A stretch of 20,465 bases of DNA from an uncultured Cytophagaceae bacterium (GCA_938008575.1 CALLKB010000248.1:1-20465); one strand, 5' to 3'. Positions 7,558 through 16,187 are shown, numbered from the stretch's first letter. Numbers and translations: made by a program. The notes: generated by a model not told the origin, from the letters alone.

Positions 7558-8808
7558 CTATTGAACGAAACCTACGCCGACTGTCGAGTTAGAGAATTCA
7601 TCAATTAAAATAAATGCTCCGTTCGAAGGATTGTTGGCGTACACATCAGCACTAATCGGCTGCGCAGTACGTAAGGCAATACGACCGATTTCGTTTAGTT
7701 TCAAGGAATCGACACCTTCTGTGGCTGTTTGTGCAACGACATCTAAGCGCTCGGTAATTTGAGAAATCTTCGCTTTGGTGATGTTGATGCCGTGTTGCAA
7801 CAAATAGGTTTTTCCAGGAGTAAGGGCTTGGTGATCAAGCCAACAAACCTGCGCGGAAAAATCTTTTAACTGCGGAGCGTTCGCTTCCGACGCAAGCACA
7901 ATCGTGTTGCCGCGTGAAATGTCTATGTCGGTAGACAAGGTAATCACCACCGAATCTCCAGCTTTTGCTTCCGATAATTTATCTTCGAACTTTTCGATCG
8001 TCGCTATCGTACTTTCTTGGCCTGTTGGCAATACTCGAATCGCATCACCCACACGGAAAGTCCCTGAACTTATTTTACCTGCATAACCACGGAAATCATG
8101 ATAGGCCTCCGTCATGGGACGTACGACAAATTGAACTGGGAATCGAGCGGGAGCGTGTGCCAATGTCTCCGCATATTCAAAAGCTTCCAATTCACCTAGC
8201 AGGGTATTGCCTGTAAACCAAGGCATTTGCTCTGCTTTCTTTGTGATGTTTTGCCCATAAAGTGACGAGATAGGTAAGAAGCTAATTTCTTGTCCTTCAA
8301 AAGTTGTTTGTTTAACGAGTTCCGTCAGGCTCGCTTTGATTTCTTCAAAAGTAGATTCTTGGTATTGAACCAAGTCCATTTTGTTGACACAAATGATCAC
8401 TTTGGGAATGCGCAACATGGCTGCGATCGATAAGTGACGAGCCGTTTGTTCGACCATTCCTTGGCGAGCATCCACTAAAATCAAGGAAACTTTCGCATTG
8501 GATGCGCCTGTAACCATGTTTCGGGTGTATTCTACGTGACCTGGGGTATCCGCAATGATGTATTTGCGGCTAGGGGTAGAAAAATAGATGTGGGCAACGT
8601 CGATGGTAATTCCTTGTTCACGTTCTGCGATAAGGCCATCAGTCAAAAGGGATAGGTCTAGGAAGTCCAATCCTTTGCGTTTCGAAGCTGTTTCAAGTGC
8701 TTCAATTTTATCTTTGGTAATCGAATTTGTCTCGTATAATAAGCGACCGATCAAGGTACTTTTTCCGTCATCTACGGAACCGGCTGTTGCTATGCGTAAT
8801 ATATCCAT
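7558..8808 (-). CDS. cysN: Sulfate adenylyltransferase subunit 1 (GTPase)
   Basis: A 416-residue elongation-factor-like GTPase that drives ATP sulfurylase, coupling GTP hydrolysis to formation of adenylyl sulfate (APS) together with CysD. The G1 motif GSVDDGKST is at 10-18, DTPGH (G3) at 87-91 and NKMD (G4) at 142-145, followed by two beta-barrel domains. The protein ends after these barrels and carries no C-terminal APS kinase (CysC) domain, unlike NodQ-type fusions. It starts 17 nt after the cysD stop and is the last gene of the cysHDN cluster. Confidence 0.96.
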   Translation of the reverse strand: MDILRIATAGSVDDGKSTLIGRLLYETNSITKDKIEALETASKRKGLDFLDLSLLTDGLIAEREQGITIDVAHIYFSTPSRKYIIADTPGHVEYTRNMVTGASNAKVSLILVDARQGMVEQTARHLSIAAMLRIPKVIICVNKMDLVQYQESTFEEIKASLTELVKQTTFEGQEISFLPISSLYGQNITKKAEQMPWFTGNTLLGELEAFEYAETLAHAPARFPVQFVVRPMTEAYHDFRGYAGKISSGTFRVGDAIRVLPTGQESTIATIEKFEDKLSEAKAGDSVVITLSTDIDISRGNTIVLASEANAPQLKDFSAQVCWLDHQALTPGKTYLLQHGINITKAKISQITERLDVVAQTATEGVDSLKLNEIGRIALRTAQPISADVYANNPSNGAFILIDEFSNSTVGVGFVQ

Positions 8809-8825
8809 TGTCTTTCTTCGCTTGA

Positions 8826-9740
8826 TTAAAAATACCCTTGTTGTTTCCGTTTTTCCATGGCAGCTTCGGAGCGTTTATCGTCGATACGCGCACCCCGTTC
8901 CGAAATTTCTGCGGATAAAATCTCTTCGATGATTACATCGATTTCCGTCGCTTCGGATGCAACAGCAGCTGTACATGTCATGTCACCCACCGTGCGGAAA
9001 CGGACAGTTGCCTCAAATGGTATTTCATCAGCCTCTTTGTTCAAGTGTTCTGAATCCGCCCAAAGCATGCCATCACGCTCAATAACTTGGCGTTTGTGCG
9101 AGAAATAGATGGATGGAATTTCCATGTTTTCCTCTTTGATGTAGTTCCAAACGTCTAATTCTGTCCAATTGGAAATAGGGAAAACACGGACATTTTCGCC
9201 TACGGCAATGCGGCCGTTCAACATATCAAATAATTCTGGGCGTTGGCGTTTCGCATCCCATTGACCAAAGTCATCACGAACCGAGAAGATACGCTCTTTG
9301 GCACGGGCTTTTTCCTCATCCCGACGAGCCCCTCCGATGCAGGCATCGAATTTAAATTCCTCGATCGTGTCTAACAAAGTCACGGTTTGCAAGACATTGC
9401 GAGAAGCATATTTACCGGATTCCTCTTTCGCTTTCCCCTGATCAATCGAATCTTGGACATAACGAACGATTAATTCTGCACCAGTTTCTTTGGCTAACCT
9501 ATCTCTAAACTCAATGGTCTCCGGGAAATTATGTCCCGTATCAATGTGCACGAGTGGGAAAGGGATTTTACCTGGATAGAAGGCTTTTTGGGCCAAACGT
9601 ACTAAGGTAATGGAATCTTTTCCACCGGAAAATAACAAAGCTGGACGCTCGAATTGAGCCGCCACTTCGCGCATGATGTAAATGGATTCGTCCTCCAACT
9701 GGCGAGGAAAATGTCCGATTTTATCGTTTAACTTATTCAT
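8826..9740 (-). CDS. cysD: Sulfate adenylyltransferase subunit 2
   Basis: This 304-residue catalytic subunit of ATP sulfurylase makes APS from ATP and sulfate. The PP-loop SGGKDS is at 38-43, followed by the conserved VHIDTGHNFPET segment. The C-terminal RGARIDDKRSEAAMEKRKQQGYF-like tail, read here as separate elements RGARIDD, AAMEKRK and GYF, is typical of CysD. Length is normal. The gene begins 9 nt after the cysH stop and is followed by cysN, so the heterodimer is made from one message. Confidence 0.97.
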   Translation of the reverse strand: MNKLNDKIGHFPRQLEDESIYIMREVAAQFERPALLFSGGKDSITLVRLAQKAFYPGKIPFPLVHIDTGHNFPETIEFRDRLAKETGAELIVRYVQDSIDQGKAKEESGKYASRNVLQTVTLLDTIEEFKFDACIGGARRDEEKARAKERIFSVRDDFGQWDAKRQRPELFDMLNGRIAVGENVRVFPISNWTELDVWNYIKEENMEIPSIYFSHKRQVIERDGMLWADSEHLNKEADEIPFEATVRFRTVGDMTCTAAVASEATEIDVIIEEILSAEISERGARIDDKRSEAAMEKRKQQGYF

Positions 9741-9749
9741 ATTCTGGTA

Positions 9750-10442
9750 TTAGGCGTGTAAACCGCATTCTTTTTGTGAATTTTCCCACCACCAACGGCC
9801 CGCACGGGGATGTTCTCCTTCCGCGATTGCACGCGTACAAGGGGCGCAACCAATGGAAATGAAGCCTTTTTTATGTAAAGGGTTCTGGGGTACTTTATAT
9901 TCAGCTAAATAATTTTCTAAGGTCTCAAACGACCAATCAATTAATGGATTGATCTTATATAAGTTCTTCTGAGCATCCCATTCGATTATCGGCATGTCAG
10001 CGCGATTATCTGATTGCTCAGCACGTAATCCCGTAATCCAAACATCCGCTCCTTGTAATGCACGATTCAAGGGCTCGATCTTCCGGATAAAGCAACATTC
10101 TTTCCGATTTTCTACTGAACTGTAAAAGGAATTAAAGCCTTTCGTTTCAACAAGTTTTTCAACAGCTGAAGTTTGTGGAAAGTAGGTTTTCAGATTGAAG
10201 CCCAACTTCTTTACGGTTAAATCGATGAGTTCGTAGGACTCCTGAAATTGTCGGCCTGTATCCAAAGTGAAAATTTCGATTGCCAGTTTTTGGGATGCAA
10301 TCGCATGGGTGATGGCTTGGTCTTCTTGCCCAAATGAGGTAGAGAAGACTATTTTTTTGCCCGCAAAAAGCGTTGTAATTTGCTGCATGCGTTCCAATAA
10401 GGAAAGCGTCTCAAGCGATTTTTCGAAATTTTCTGGAATCAT
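9750..10442 (-). CDS. cysH: Adenylyl-sulfate (APS) reductase, iron-sulfur type
   Basis: A 230-residue member of the PAPS/APS reductase family that reduces activated sulfate to sulfite in the cytoplasm. The nucleotide-binding segment FSTSFGQEDQ is at 33-42 and FTLDTGRQ at 58-65. The [4Fe-4S] cysteines C116-C117 and C199-x2-C202 are all present, and the catalytic cysteine is C226 in KECGLH. In this family the cluster goes with direct use of APS, which fits the absence of an APS kinase in the neighbouring cysD-cysN. It is first in the operon. The electron donor (usually thioredoxin) and sulfite reductase are not in the window. Confidence 0.95.
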   Translation of the reverse strand: MIPENFEKSLETLSLLERMQQITTLFAGKKIVFSTSFGQEDQAITHAIASQKLAIEIFTLDTGRQFQESYELIDLTVKKLGFNLKTYFPQTSAVEKLVETKGFNSFYSSVENRKECCFIRKIEPLNRALQGADVWITGLRAEQSDNRADMPIIEWDAQKNLYKINPLIDWSFETLENYLAEYKVPQNPLHKKGFISIGCAPCTRAIAEGEHPRAGRWWWENSQKECGLHA

Positions 10443-10458
10443 TTTGACGAAATTTTCA

Positions 10459-10466
10459 CAAAGATA
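10459..10466 (-). promoter_or_regulatory. Candidate -7 element for cysHDN
   Basis: Minus-strand TATCTTTG, identical to the candidate in front of valS and a full TAnnTTTG match, 16 nt before the cysH ATG. I see no good -33 TTG at the expected distance. Confidence 0.45.
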
Positions 10467-10552
10467 TATAAAGTCTATTGAATTGCTATACTAAGTAAAA
10501 AAATAAACGGATTTGTTTGAAAACTTTTTAATTTAGTTGGGGTTTATAAGCT

Positions 10553-11248
10553 ATGCGTACAGGAAACGAAATTTTGTTGGATCAAGCCACCGGTGACGAG
10601 GAAGAAATGCAGTTGGATTTGCGAAATCTAAAGCATTTGGTACGTCATGGGGAAGGCCAACGGCTGGAGTTTAAAATGAAAGTCAAATTTCCTGAAAAGA
10701 TTATCAAGGAGTTGGTCGCCTTTGCAAATTCAGATGGCGGGCATCTGTTCGTGGGTGTCTCAGATGATGGGCAGATTGAAGGATCAAAGTTTGTGGATGA
10801 AGATGAATTTTTGTTAGAAAAGGCTATATCTCAGTATTGTTTTCCTGCATTTACCTATCACGTTTATCGAATTGCATTAGAAAATGGGCGGTCTGTATTA
10901 GTTTATCGGGTATTTGAGAGCATCGATAAACCGCATTTTGTCCAATTGGAAACGGATCCGATTCCGGTTTGTTATGTTCGTGTCAAAGACCGAACGATTA
11001 AGGCAAGCAAAGAGATGAAGCAAATATTGCGTCGGGAAAACGAAGAAGGACTTTCCTTTGCCTATGGAGATGCGGAGCGCTGGTTGATGGAATATCTTCG
11101 GTCAAATGAGCAGATTACTTTGGCCGACTTTGCGCTGAAATGCCAGTTACCTTCGTGGTTGGCCTCTCGGAAATTGGTATTACTTGTGTTAAGTCGAGTC
11201 TTAAAAATAGAGCCTGGCGAAAATCAGGATCATTATTCCTTACGATGA
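10553..11248 (+). CDS. AlbA_2 (Schlafen-type) domain protein
   Basis: A 231-residue protein with an AlbA_2 domain (formerly called divergent AAA_4), seen from GEGQRLEFK (33-41) and AFANSDGGHLFVGVSDDG (56-73) through to about residue 160. In bacteria this domain occurs in presumed nucleic-acid-binding regulators and in some RNA-processing or defence proteins; the exact activity is unknown. The remaining C-terminal part (about 165-231) has a helical pattern that could be a small winged helix. There is no signal peptide, so it is cytoplasmic. Its TGA overlaps the ATG of the next gene (ATGA), which suggests coupled translation with an exported protein, an unexpected partner. Confidence 0.8.
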   Translation: MRTGNEILLDQATGDEEEMQLDLRNLKHLVRHGEGQRLEFKMKVKFPEKIIKELVAFANSDGGHLFVGVSDDGQIEGSKFVDEDEFLLEKAISQYCFPAFTYHVYRIALENGRSVLVYRVFESIDKPHFVQLETDPIPVCYVRVKDRTIKASKEMKQILRRENEEGLSFAYGDAERWLMEYLRSNEQITLADFALKCQLPSWLASRKLVLLVLSRVLKIEPGENQDHYSLR

Positions 11249-12609
11249 AAAAATGGCTTTTATTTTTAGCGATTATTCCTTTTGGCTGCTCCAAAGTTGC
11301 GAACGATCCCGGTGTTACTCCAACACCGCAAGCGGCTACAGTATCTTCCTTTGACTTATTGCAGGATAAATTGTTGACGCCCAGTTGTGCGAGTTCCGGT
11401 TGTCATTTGTCAATGAACGATGTGAGTTTTGCCCAACATGGTTTGGTCTTAACGAAAGGGAACGCTTATGCAAACTTGGTAGGTGTTGCCTCAGTCAATC
11501 CTGTTGCGTTGAAAAATTCGGTCATCCGCGTTCGGAAATTTGCTTCTAGTGAGAGTTTGTTGTTTCATAAGCTCAATTGGGATTTAAGTCATCATGGGTT
11601 GGTGAGTTACGGCGCCCCAATGCCTTTAGGCGGGAAGCCGATTTCAAAAGGTCAATTAGCCTTTGTTCAGAAATGGATTGACGCCGGTGCTCCATCTGTG
11701 GGAACAGTCGCAGATGCAAGTCTATTAGATGATACCACCCCAAGTTTCGTTGAGTCGGCGAATTTCATTCCTTTACCTAGTCCTGCAGAAGAAGGGAAAT
11801 CTGGCATTCAATTAAAAGTGGACAGATTTGTGGTTCCCCCCAATTTCGAACGCGAATTGTTTGTTCGTCGGCCACTGAACAATACCGCACCCGTTTATGT
11901 CGCTCGGATCAAATTGAAATCACGGGCCAACAGCCATCACATGGTATTGTACGATTTTCGATCAAAAACCTTGTTGCCCAACACAGATGAAGTTCGTGAT
12001 TTAAGAAATTTAGACAACTCTTTAAATATTGCTACGGTAATTCAGATGTCTAATCACATATTTTTGGGTGGCGGTACGGATCCTAATTCCGACTATAGTT
12101 TTCCGGCGGGAATGGCTTTGCAATTACCTGCAAATGCCTCGATAGATTTGAATCCACATTACTTTAATAAAACGACGGATAATTTGTATGGCGAAAATTA
12201 TGTGAATTTGTATACGGTTCCTGCCGACCAGGTTAAGCAGATTGTCAAAATGATTGATTTCAATGTGACGAGTTTTACGTTGCCTGCGAATCAAACAACT
12301 ACGATAACGCGTGATTTTAAATTTGATAAAGCCGTTGCGATTGTTTCCTTAACCTCACATTACCACGCCAGAGGTAAATTATTCCAGATTAAGATTAAAG
12401 GCGGTGCGCGCGATGGCGAGGTTATCTACGAAAATGCAGATTGGGCTCATCCGAAGGTTATCAATTACGATACCCCTATTTTATTGCAAGCGGGCGAAGG
12501 GCTTACTTCCGTTGCCACATATGTGAATGATACAAATAAAGACCTAGGTTTTGGCCTTACTTCCGAGGACGAAATGGATATCATTTTTGGCTATTATTAT
12601 GAGCGTTAA
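11245..12609 (+). CDS. Lipoprotein with cytochrome-c-like and PHM-like copper monooxygenase domains
   Basis: A 454-residue predicted lipoprotein: hydrophobic signal 4-13, lipobox PFGC with Cys15. Residues about 35-150 resemble a small cytochrome c, with C48-x4-C53-H54 as the heme-binding candidate, Met126 (APMPLGG) as possible axial ligand and the closing FVQKWIDAGAP helix. Residues about 195-454 resemble copper type II ascorbate-dependent monooxygenases (PHM, dopamine beta-monooxygenase): His231-His232 and His305 for one copper, His372-x-His374 and Met444 (SEDEMDIIFGYYYE) for the other. No cysteine occurs after C53. The ATG at 11245 is chosen over an in-frame ATG at 11140, because only it gives the signal peptide and ATGA overlap. 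The substrate is unknown; the copper-fold assignment rests on motifs and spacing. Confidence 0.8.
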   Translation: MKKWLLFLAIIPFGCSKVANDPGVTPTPQAATVSSFDLLQDKLLTPSCASSGCHLSMNDVSFAQHGLVLTKGNAYANLVGVASVNPVALKNSVIRVRKFASSESLLFHKLNWDLSHHGLVSYGAPMPLGGKPISKGQLAFVQKWIDAGAPSVGTVADASLLDDTTPSFVESANFIPLPSPAEEGKSGIQLKVDRFVVPPNFERELFVRRPLNNTAPVYVARIKLKSRANSHHMVLYDFRSKTLLPNTDEVRDLRNLDNSLNIATVIQMSNHIFLGGGTDPNSDYSFPAGMALQLPANASIDLNPHYFNKTTDNLYGENYVNLYTVPADQVKQIVKMIDFNVTSFTLPANQTTTITRDFKFDKAVAIVSLTSHYHARGKLFQIKIKGGARDGEVIYENADWAHPKVINYDTPILLQAGEGLTSVATYVNDTNKDLGFGLTSEDEMDIIFGYYYER

Positions 12610-12652
12610 TTCACATGGTTTCAGGCTTTTGGTGAAAAGTTTTCGAAAGCTA

Positions 12653-12682
12653 TTTGATATCTAAAACATTGAATTATATTTG
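12653..12682 (+). promoter_or_regulatory. Promoter of kup
   Basis: TTTG (12653-12656), an 18-nt spacer, then TATATTTG (12675-12682), a full match to the Bacteroidota -33/-7 pattern (TTTG / TAnnTTTG). Transcription should start near 12686-12690, leaving a leader of about 110 nt before the kup ATG. Confidence 0.7.
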
Positions 12683-12689
12683 CCTCCAC

Positions 12690-12709
12690 TTCTTGAAATA
12701 TTTCAAGAA
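12690..12709. promoter_or_regulatory. Perfect 20-bp palindrome, candidate operator for kup
   Basis: The half-site TTCTTGAAAT (12690-12699) is followed directly by its exact reverse complement ATTTCAAGAA (12700-12709), with no spacer. It sits right at or just after the predicted transcription start, a classic place for a repressor dimer. With no loop it would make a poor RNA hairpin, so a DNA-binding site is the better reading. The binding protein is unknown. Confidence 0.6.
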
Positions 12710-12799
12710 ATTACACCAAAATAGTACAATTTTCTGCAATTTTTGCATTCTAACCATAAACGATTCTGCTTGGATAGATTTTTACTCCCCTAGGTTATA

Positions 12800-14773
12800 A
12801 TGGAACACAAACACAAGAATAAAATGACGGCTGCCGGCCTTTTGGTAGCCATGGGAATCATTTACGGGGATATCGGAACTTCTCCGCTATACGTGATGCA
12901 AGCCATCATTGGCGACAATCCCATTAATGAATTAACGGTATTAGGTGGCTTGTCCTGTATTTTCTGGACATTGACACTTCAAACAACCTTGAAATACGTT
13001 ATTTTAATTTTACGAGCTGATAACAAGGGTGAAGGAGGAATCTTTGCCCTTTTTGCTTTAGTTCGTCGGCATGCCAAATGGTTAACCCTACCCGCAATTA
13101 TCGGTGGCGCAACCTTGTTGGCCGATGGAATTATTACACCACCTATCTCTGTTTCCTCAGCTGTAGAAGGGCTTCGCATGTTGCATCATTCAGATGGCCG
13201 ACCGTTTGTTACGGATACAGTTCCTTTGGTGATCATGATTTTAACGGGTCTGTTTTTGTTTCAAATCTTGGGTACTAAGATTGTAGGAAAGTTTTTTGGC
13301 CCAGTCATGTTAGCTTGGTTTTCTATGTTGGCTTTAACAGGCTTGTTAGGCATCGAAAATGATTGGACGATTTTACGTGCTGTCAATCCGACGTATGCAT
13401 GGGATTTGTTAACGACGCATCAAGCTGGAACCGCCGGATTCTGGAGTTTAGGAGCTGTTTTCCTTTGTACGACTGGAGCTGAAGCTTTGTATTCAGATTT
13501 AGGTCATTGCGGCCGCGAGAATATTCGCGTATCCTGGATGTTTGTCAAAGTCGCATTGTTGCTGCAATATTTTGGCCAAGGGGCTTGGTTGTTGTCGCAA
13601 AATGGGGCATTGTTAGGCGTTAAAAAACCTATTTTTGAATTGTTGAAATCTGAATTAGGTGTTCAGTTTTTATTCTCAGGCATTATGCTTGCAACCTTGG
13701 CAGCCGTTATTGCTTCGCAAGCCTTGATTTCAGGTTCCTTTACTTTGATTTCGGAAGCAATCCGCTTGAACTTTTGGCCACGCGTTCGCTTGATTTATCC
13801 TTCGGATCAAAAAGGTCAGTTGTACGTTCCTTCCATTAATCTATTGCTTTGGATGGGTTGTGTTGGCGTCGTTTTGTGGTTCCGTGAATCAGCGAACATG
13901 GAAGCAGCCTATGGTTTAGCCATTACGATGACCATGTTGATGACTACATCATTAATGGCTTATTATTTACATATCAAGAAAATCGATATGTGGTGGATTT
14001 TACTCTTCCTAGTCGTTTATGTTTCGTTAGAGGGGGCGTTTTTAGTCGCCAACTTGCAGAAATTCTGGCATGGAGGTTATGTGTCACTCTTTATTGCGGG
14101 TGTCATTGTACTGTTGATGTGGGTTTGGTTCCGTGCGACGCGTATCAAAAAGAAATTAACGGAGTATGAGAAATTGGCTGATTACATTGAGCCATTGAAG
14201 GAGTTGAGTAAGGATGAAACGATTCCGAAATATGCGACCCATTTGGTATTTATGTCGAATGCTGCACGCGTGACGGATATTGAATCGAAGATTATTTATT
14301 CCATTTTCCAACGCCGTCCGAAGAAGGCAGATATCTATTGGTTCGTGCATGTGGATACGATGGATGATCCCTATACCATGGATTATAAGGTGACTGTGAT
14401 TGAGCCGGATGATATCATCAAGGTGAATTTCAAATTGGGATTCCGAGTGGAGCAACGCATCAACTTGTATTTCCGTAAGGTTGTAGAAGAAATGGTAGCA
14501 CGCGGAGAAGTGGATATTACCTCTCGTTATAAGTCATTGAATGAGCAAAATGTGATTGGTGATTTCCGATTCGTCGTTTTGGAGAAATTCTTGTCTTATG
14601 ATAATGAAATGCCATTATTGGATCGTTTGGTGATGAAAGCTCACTTCTTTGTGAAGCAGTTTACCCATTCTGAGGACAAGTATTTTGGCCTAGATAGTGA
14701 TGCAGTTAAATTGGAAAAAGTGCCTTTAATTATCAAACCGATTACTAAATGTACGCTTAGACGTATCGACTAA
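12800..14773 (+). CDS. kup: KUP-family potassium uptake transporter
   Basis: A 657-residue membrane protein of the Kup/HAK/KT family, which takes up K+ probably by proton symport across the inner membrane. The family signature YGDIGTSPLY is at 22-31, followed by NKGEGGIFAL and ADGIITPPISV. About 12 membrane helices fill the first 440 residues, and the remaining 200 residues are a hydrophilic cytoplasmic domain, as usual. The length is slightly above the E. coli protein (about 620). The HIT gene starts 1 nt after the stop. The upstream region has a strong promoter match and a palindromic site. Confidence 0.96.
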   Translation: MEHKHKNKMTAAGLLVAMGIIYGDIGTSPLYVMQAIIGDNPINELTVLGGLSCIFWTLTLQTTLKYVILILRADNKGEGGIFALFALVRRHAKWLTLPAIIGGATLLADGIITPPISVSSAVEGLRMLHHSDGRPFVTDTVPLVIMILTGLFLFQILGTKIVGKFFGPVMLAWFSMLALTGLLGIENDWTILRAVNPTYAWDLLTTHQAGTAGFWSLGAVFLCTTGAEALYSDLGHCGRENIRVSWMFVKVALLLQYFGQGAWLLSQNGALLGVKKPIFELLKSELGVQFLFSGIMLATLAAVIASQALISGSFTLISEAIRLNFWPRVRLIYPSDQKGQLYVPSINLLLWMGCVGVVLWFRESANMEAAYGLAITMTMLMTTSLMAYYLHIKKIDMWWILLFLVVYVSLEGAFLVANLQKFWHGGYVSLFIAGVIVLLMWVWFRATRIKKKLTEYEKLADYIEPLKELSKDETIPKYATHLVFMSNAARVTDIESKIIYSIFQRRPKKADIYWFVHVDTMDDPYTMDYKVTVIEPDDIIKVNFKLGFRVEQRINLYFRKVVEEMVARGEVDITSRYKSLNEQNVIGDFRFVVLEKFLSYDNEMPLLDRLVMKAHFFVKQFTHSEDKYFGLDSDAVKLEKVPLIIKPITKCTLRRID

Positions 14774-14774
14774 T

Positions 14775-15170
14775 ATGGCTACGATATTTACCAAAATTGT
14801 GAATCGCGAGATTCCTTGTCACTTAATCGCAGAAGACGATCGTTTCATGGCATTCTTGGATGTTATGCCGCTTGTGGAGGGTCATGTGTTAGTAATACCC
14901 AAACAAGAGGTTGATTACATTTTCGATTTGGAACCTGAATTATTGGGGGACTTGATGAAGTTTGCCCAAAAGGTCGCACCCGCCATCAAAAAAGCTATTC
15001 CTTGTAAGCGGGTGGGTGTTGCCGTGATTGGATTGGAAGTACCCCATGCACATGTGCATTTAGTGCCGATGAACCGCATGTTGGACATCAATTTTTCGCA
15101 AGAAAAACTGAAGCCAAGTCAAGAATCTTTGGCCGCTACGGCTGAGAAAATTCGGTCTTATTTACTTTAA
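14775..15170 (+). CDS. HIT-family nucleotide hydrolase
   Basis: A 131-residue histidine-triad protein. The motif HAHVHLVP (91-98) supplies the catalytic His93, and the N-terminal IFTKIVNREIPCHLIAEDD pattern is typical of the Hint branch, which hydrolyses purine nucleoside phosphoramidates or dinucleotides. The physiological substrate is not known. It lies 1 nt after kup, so the two are probably co-transcribed. Its last codons overlap the 3' end of gpsA on the other strand by 9 nt. No odd features; length is normal. Confidence 0.93.
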   Translation: MATIFTKIVNREIPCHLIAEDDRFMAFLDVMPLVEGHVLVIPKQEVDYIFDLEPELLGDLMKFAQKVAPAIKKAIPCKRVGVAVIGLEVPHAHVHLVPMNRMLDINFSQEKLKPSQESLAATAEKIRSYLL

Positions 15171-16187
15171 GAAACCTTTGAGTTTATTCATTTCCACTTG
15201 TGGATTCGCCTTCTGATAAACGATGTTGTAAACAGCTTCGATAATCGGAAGGTGAATATTGTGTTGGCGCGAAATCGAATAAATACTTCGTACGGCATAA
15301 TAACCTTCCGCAATCATATTCATTTCGATTTGAGCAGATTTGACGGAATATCCCCGACCAATCATATTTCCGAAGGTTCTATTCCGAGAGAATTGCGAAT
15401 AGGCTGTTACAAGTAAATCGCCTAAATAACCCGAACTGTTCAAGTCACGATTCGTTTCTGGATAAACCGCATCAAGGAAGATTTTGATTTCTTGCATGGC
15501 ATTGCTCACCAATACAGCCTGGAAGTTATCTCCAAAACCCAAGCCGCGTGTAATACCACAAGCCATGGCGATGATGTTTTTGATAACAGCGCAATACTCT
15601 ACGCCATATAAATCTTCTATCGCATGCGCTTGCAAGAAACGGCTGTTTAATAAGTTTGAGAAGGATTGCGCAACCGCCAAAGATGGAGATGCGATAGTCA
15701 AATAGGATTGTTTTTCTAATGCAACTTCTTCCGCATGGCAAGGTCCTGCAATTACACAGGTCTGGCTGATGGGTACATTAAATGCTTTTTCCATCCAGTC
15801 GGTGACCAATAAATTCTCCTCCGGAATCATCCCCTTAATCGCTGAAACGATTTTCTTTCCCTCAAAATGTTTACTGTTGAGGTCCTTCAATGTCTCAGGA
15901 ATAAATGCAGCAGGTACGGCTAAGATGATGTATTCGACGCCGGATAGGGCCTCTGACATCTTGCTATAGGTCTTTACTTTGCGGGGATTGATGGCCACAT
16001 CCGTTAAGTAACTAGGATTGTGATTGTATTTACGTATGAAGTCAACGTCTGATTTCCGGCGAATCCACCACTTGATTTTTACCTGATTTTCGGATAAAAT
16101 TTTAACAAGTGCTGTTGCCCAGCTACCTCCACCAATCACGGCAACCTGTGTGGGAATCTTCTTTTTTAATTCTTCTAATTGACTCAT
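15162..16187 (-). CDS. gpsA: Glycerol-3-phosphate dehydrogenase [NAD(P)+]
   Basis: A 341-residue soluble enzyme reducing dihydroxyacetone phosphate to sn-glycerol 3-phosphate for phospholipid synthesis. The Rossmann loop GGGSWATAL is at 19-27, KGMIPEENLL at 118-127, GPCHAEEVA near 148-156, the catalytic Lys203 in VIKNIIAMACG, and SRNR at 267-270. The start at 16187 (MSQLEELKKK) is preferred over an in-frame ATG at 16229, because the extra 14 residues (MFQLIFNLIGNFTA) precede the fold and are unlike the family. It is convergent with the HIT gene and divergent from the GH2 gene. Confidence 0.95.
   Translation of the reverse strand: MSQLEELKKKIPTQVAVIGGGSWATALVKILSENQVKIKWWIRRKSDVDFIRKYNHNPSYLTDVAINPRKVKTYSKMSEALSGVEYIILAVPAAFIPETLKDLNSKHFEGKKIVSAIKGMIPEENLLVTDWMEKAFNVPISQTCVIAGPCHAEEVALEKQSYLTIASPSLAVAQSFSNLLNSRFLQAHAIEDLYGVEYCAVIKNIIAMACGITRGLGFGDNFQAVLVSNAMQEIKIFLDAVYPETNRDLNSSGYLGDLLVTAYSQFSRNRTFGNMIGRGYSVKSAQIEMNMIAEGYYAVRSIYSISRQHNIHLPIIEAVYNIVYQKANPQVEMNKLKGFLK

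Noticed and set aside
11140..11244. A 35-residue N-terminal extension of the copper/heme lipoprotein
   Set aside because: It lies inside the AlbA_2 gene in another frame and would bury the lipoprotein signal. The ATG at 11245 gives signal peptide, lipobox and ATGA coupling.
12624..12650. Hairpin terminator after the copper/heme gene
   Set aside because: Only five base pairs (GCTTT/AAAGC) around a large loop and no T-run, so the support is too weak.
12690..12799. A riboswitch in the kup leader
   Set aside because: The only strong structure is the spacer-free palindrome. I could not draw a multi-stem aptamer resembling the c-di-AMP (ydaO) class.
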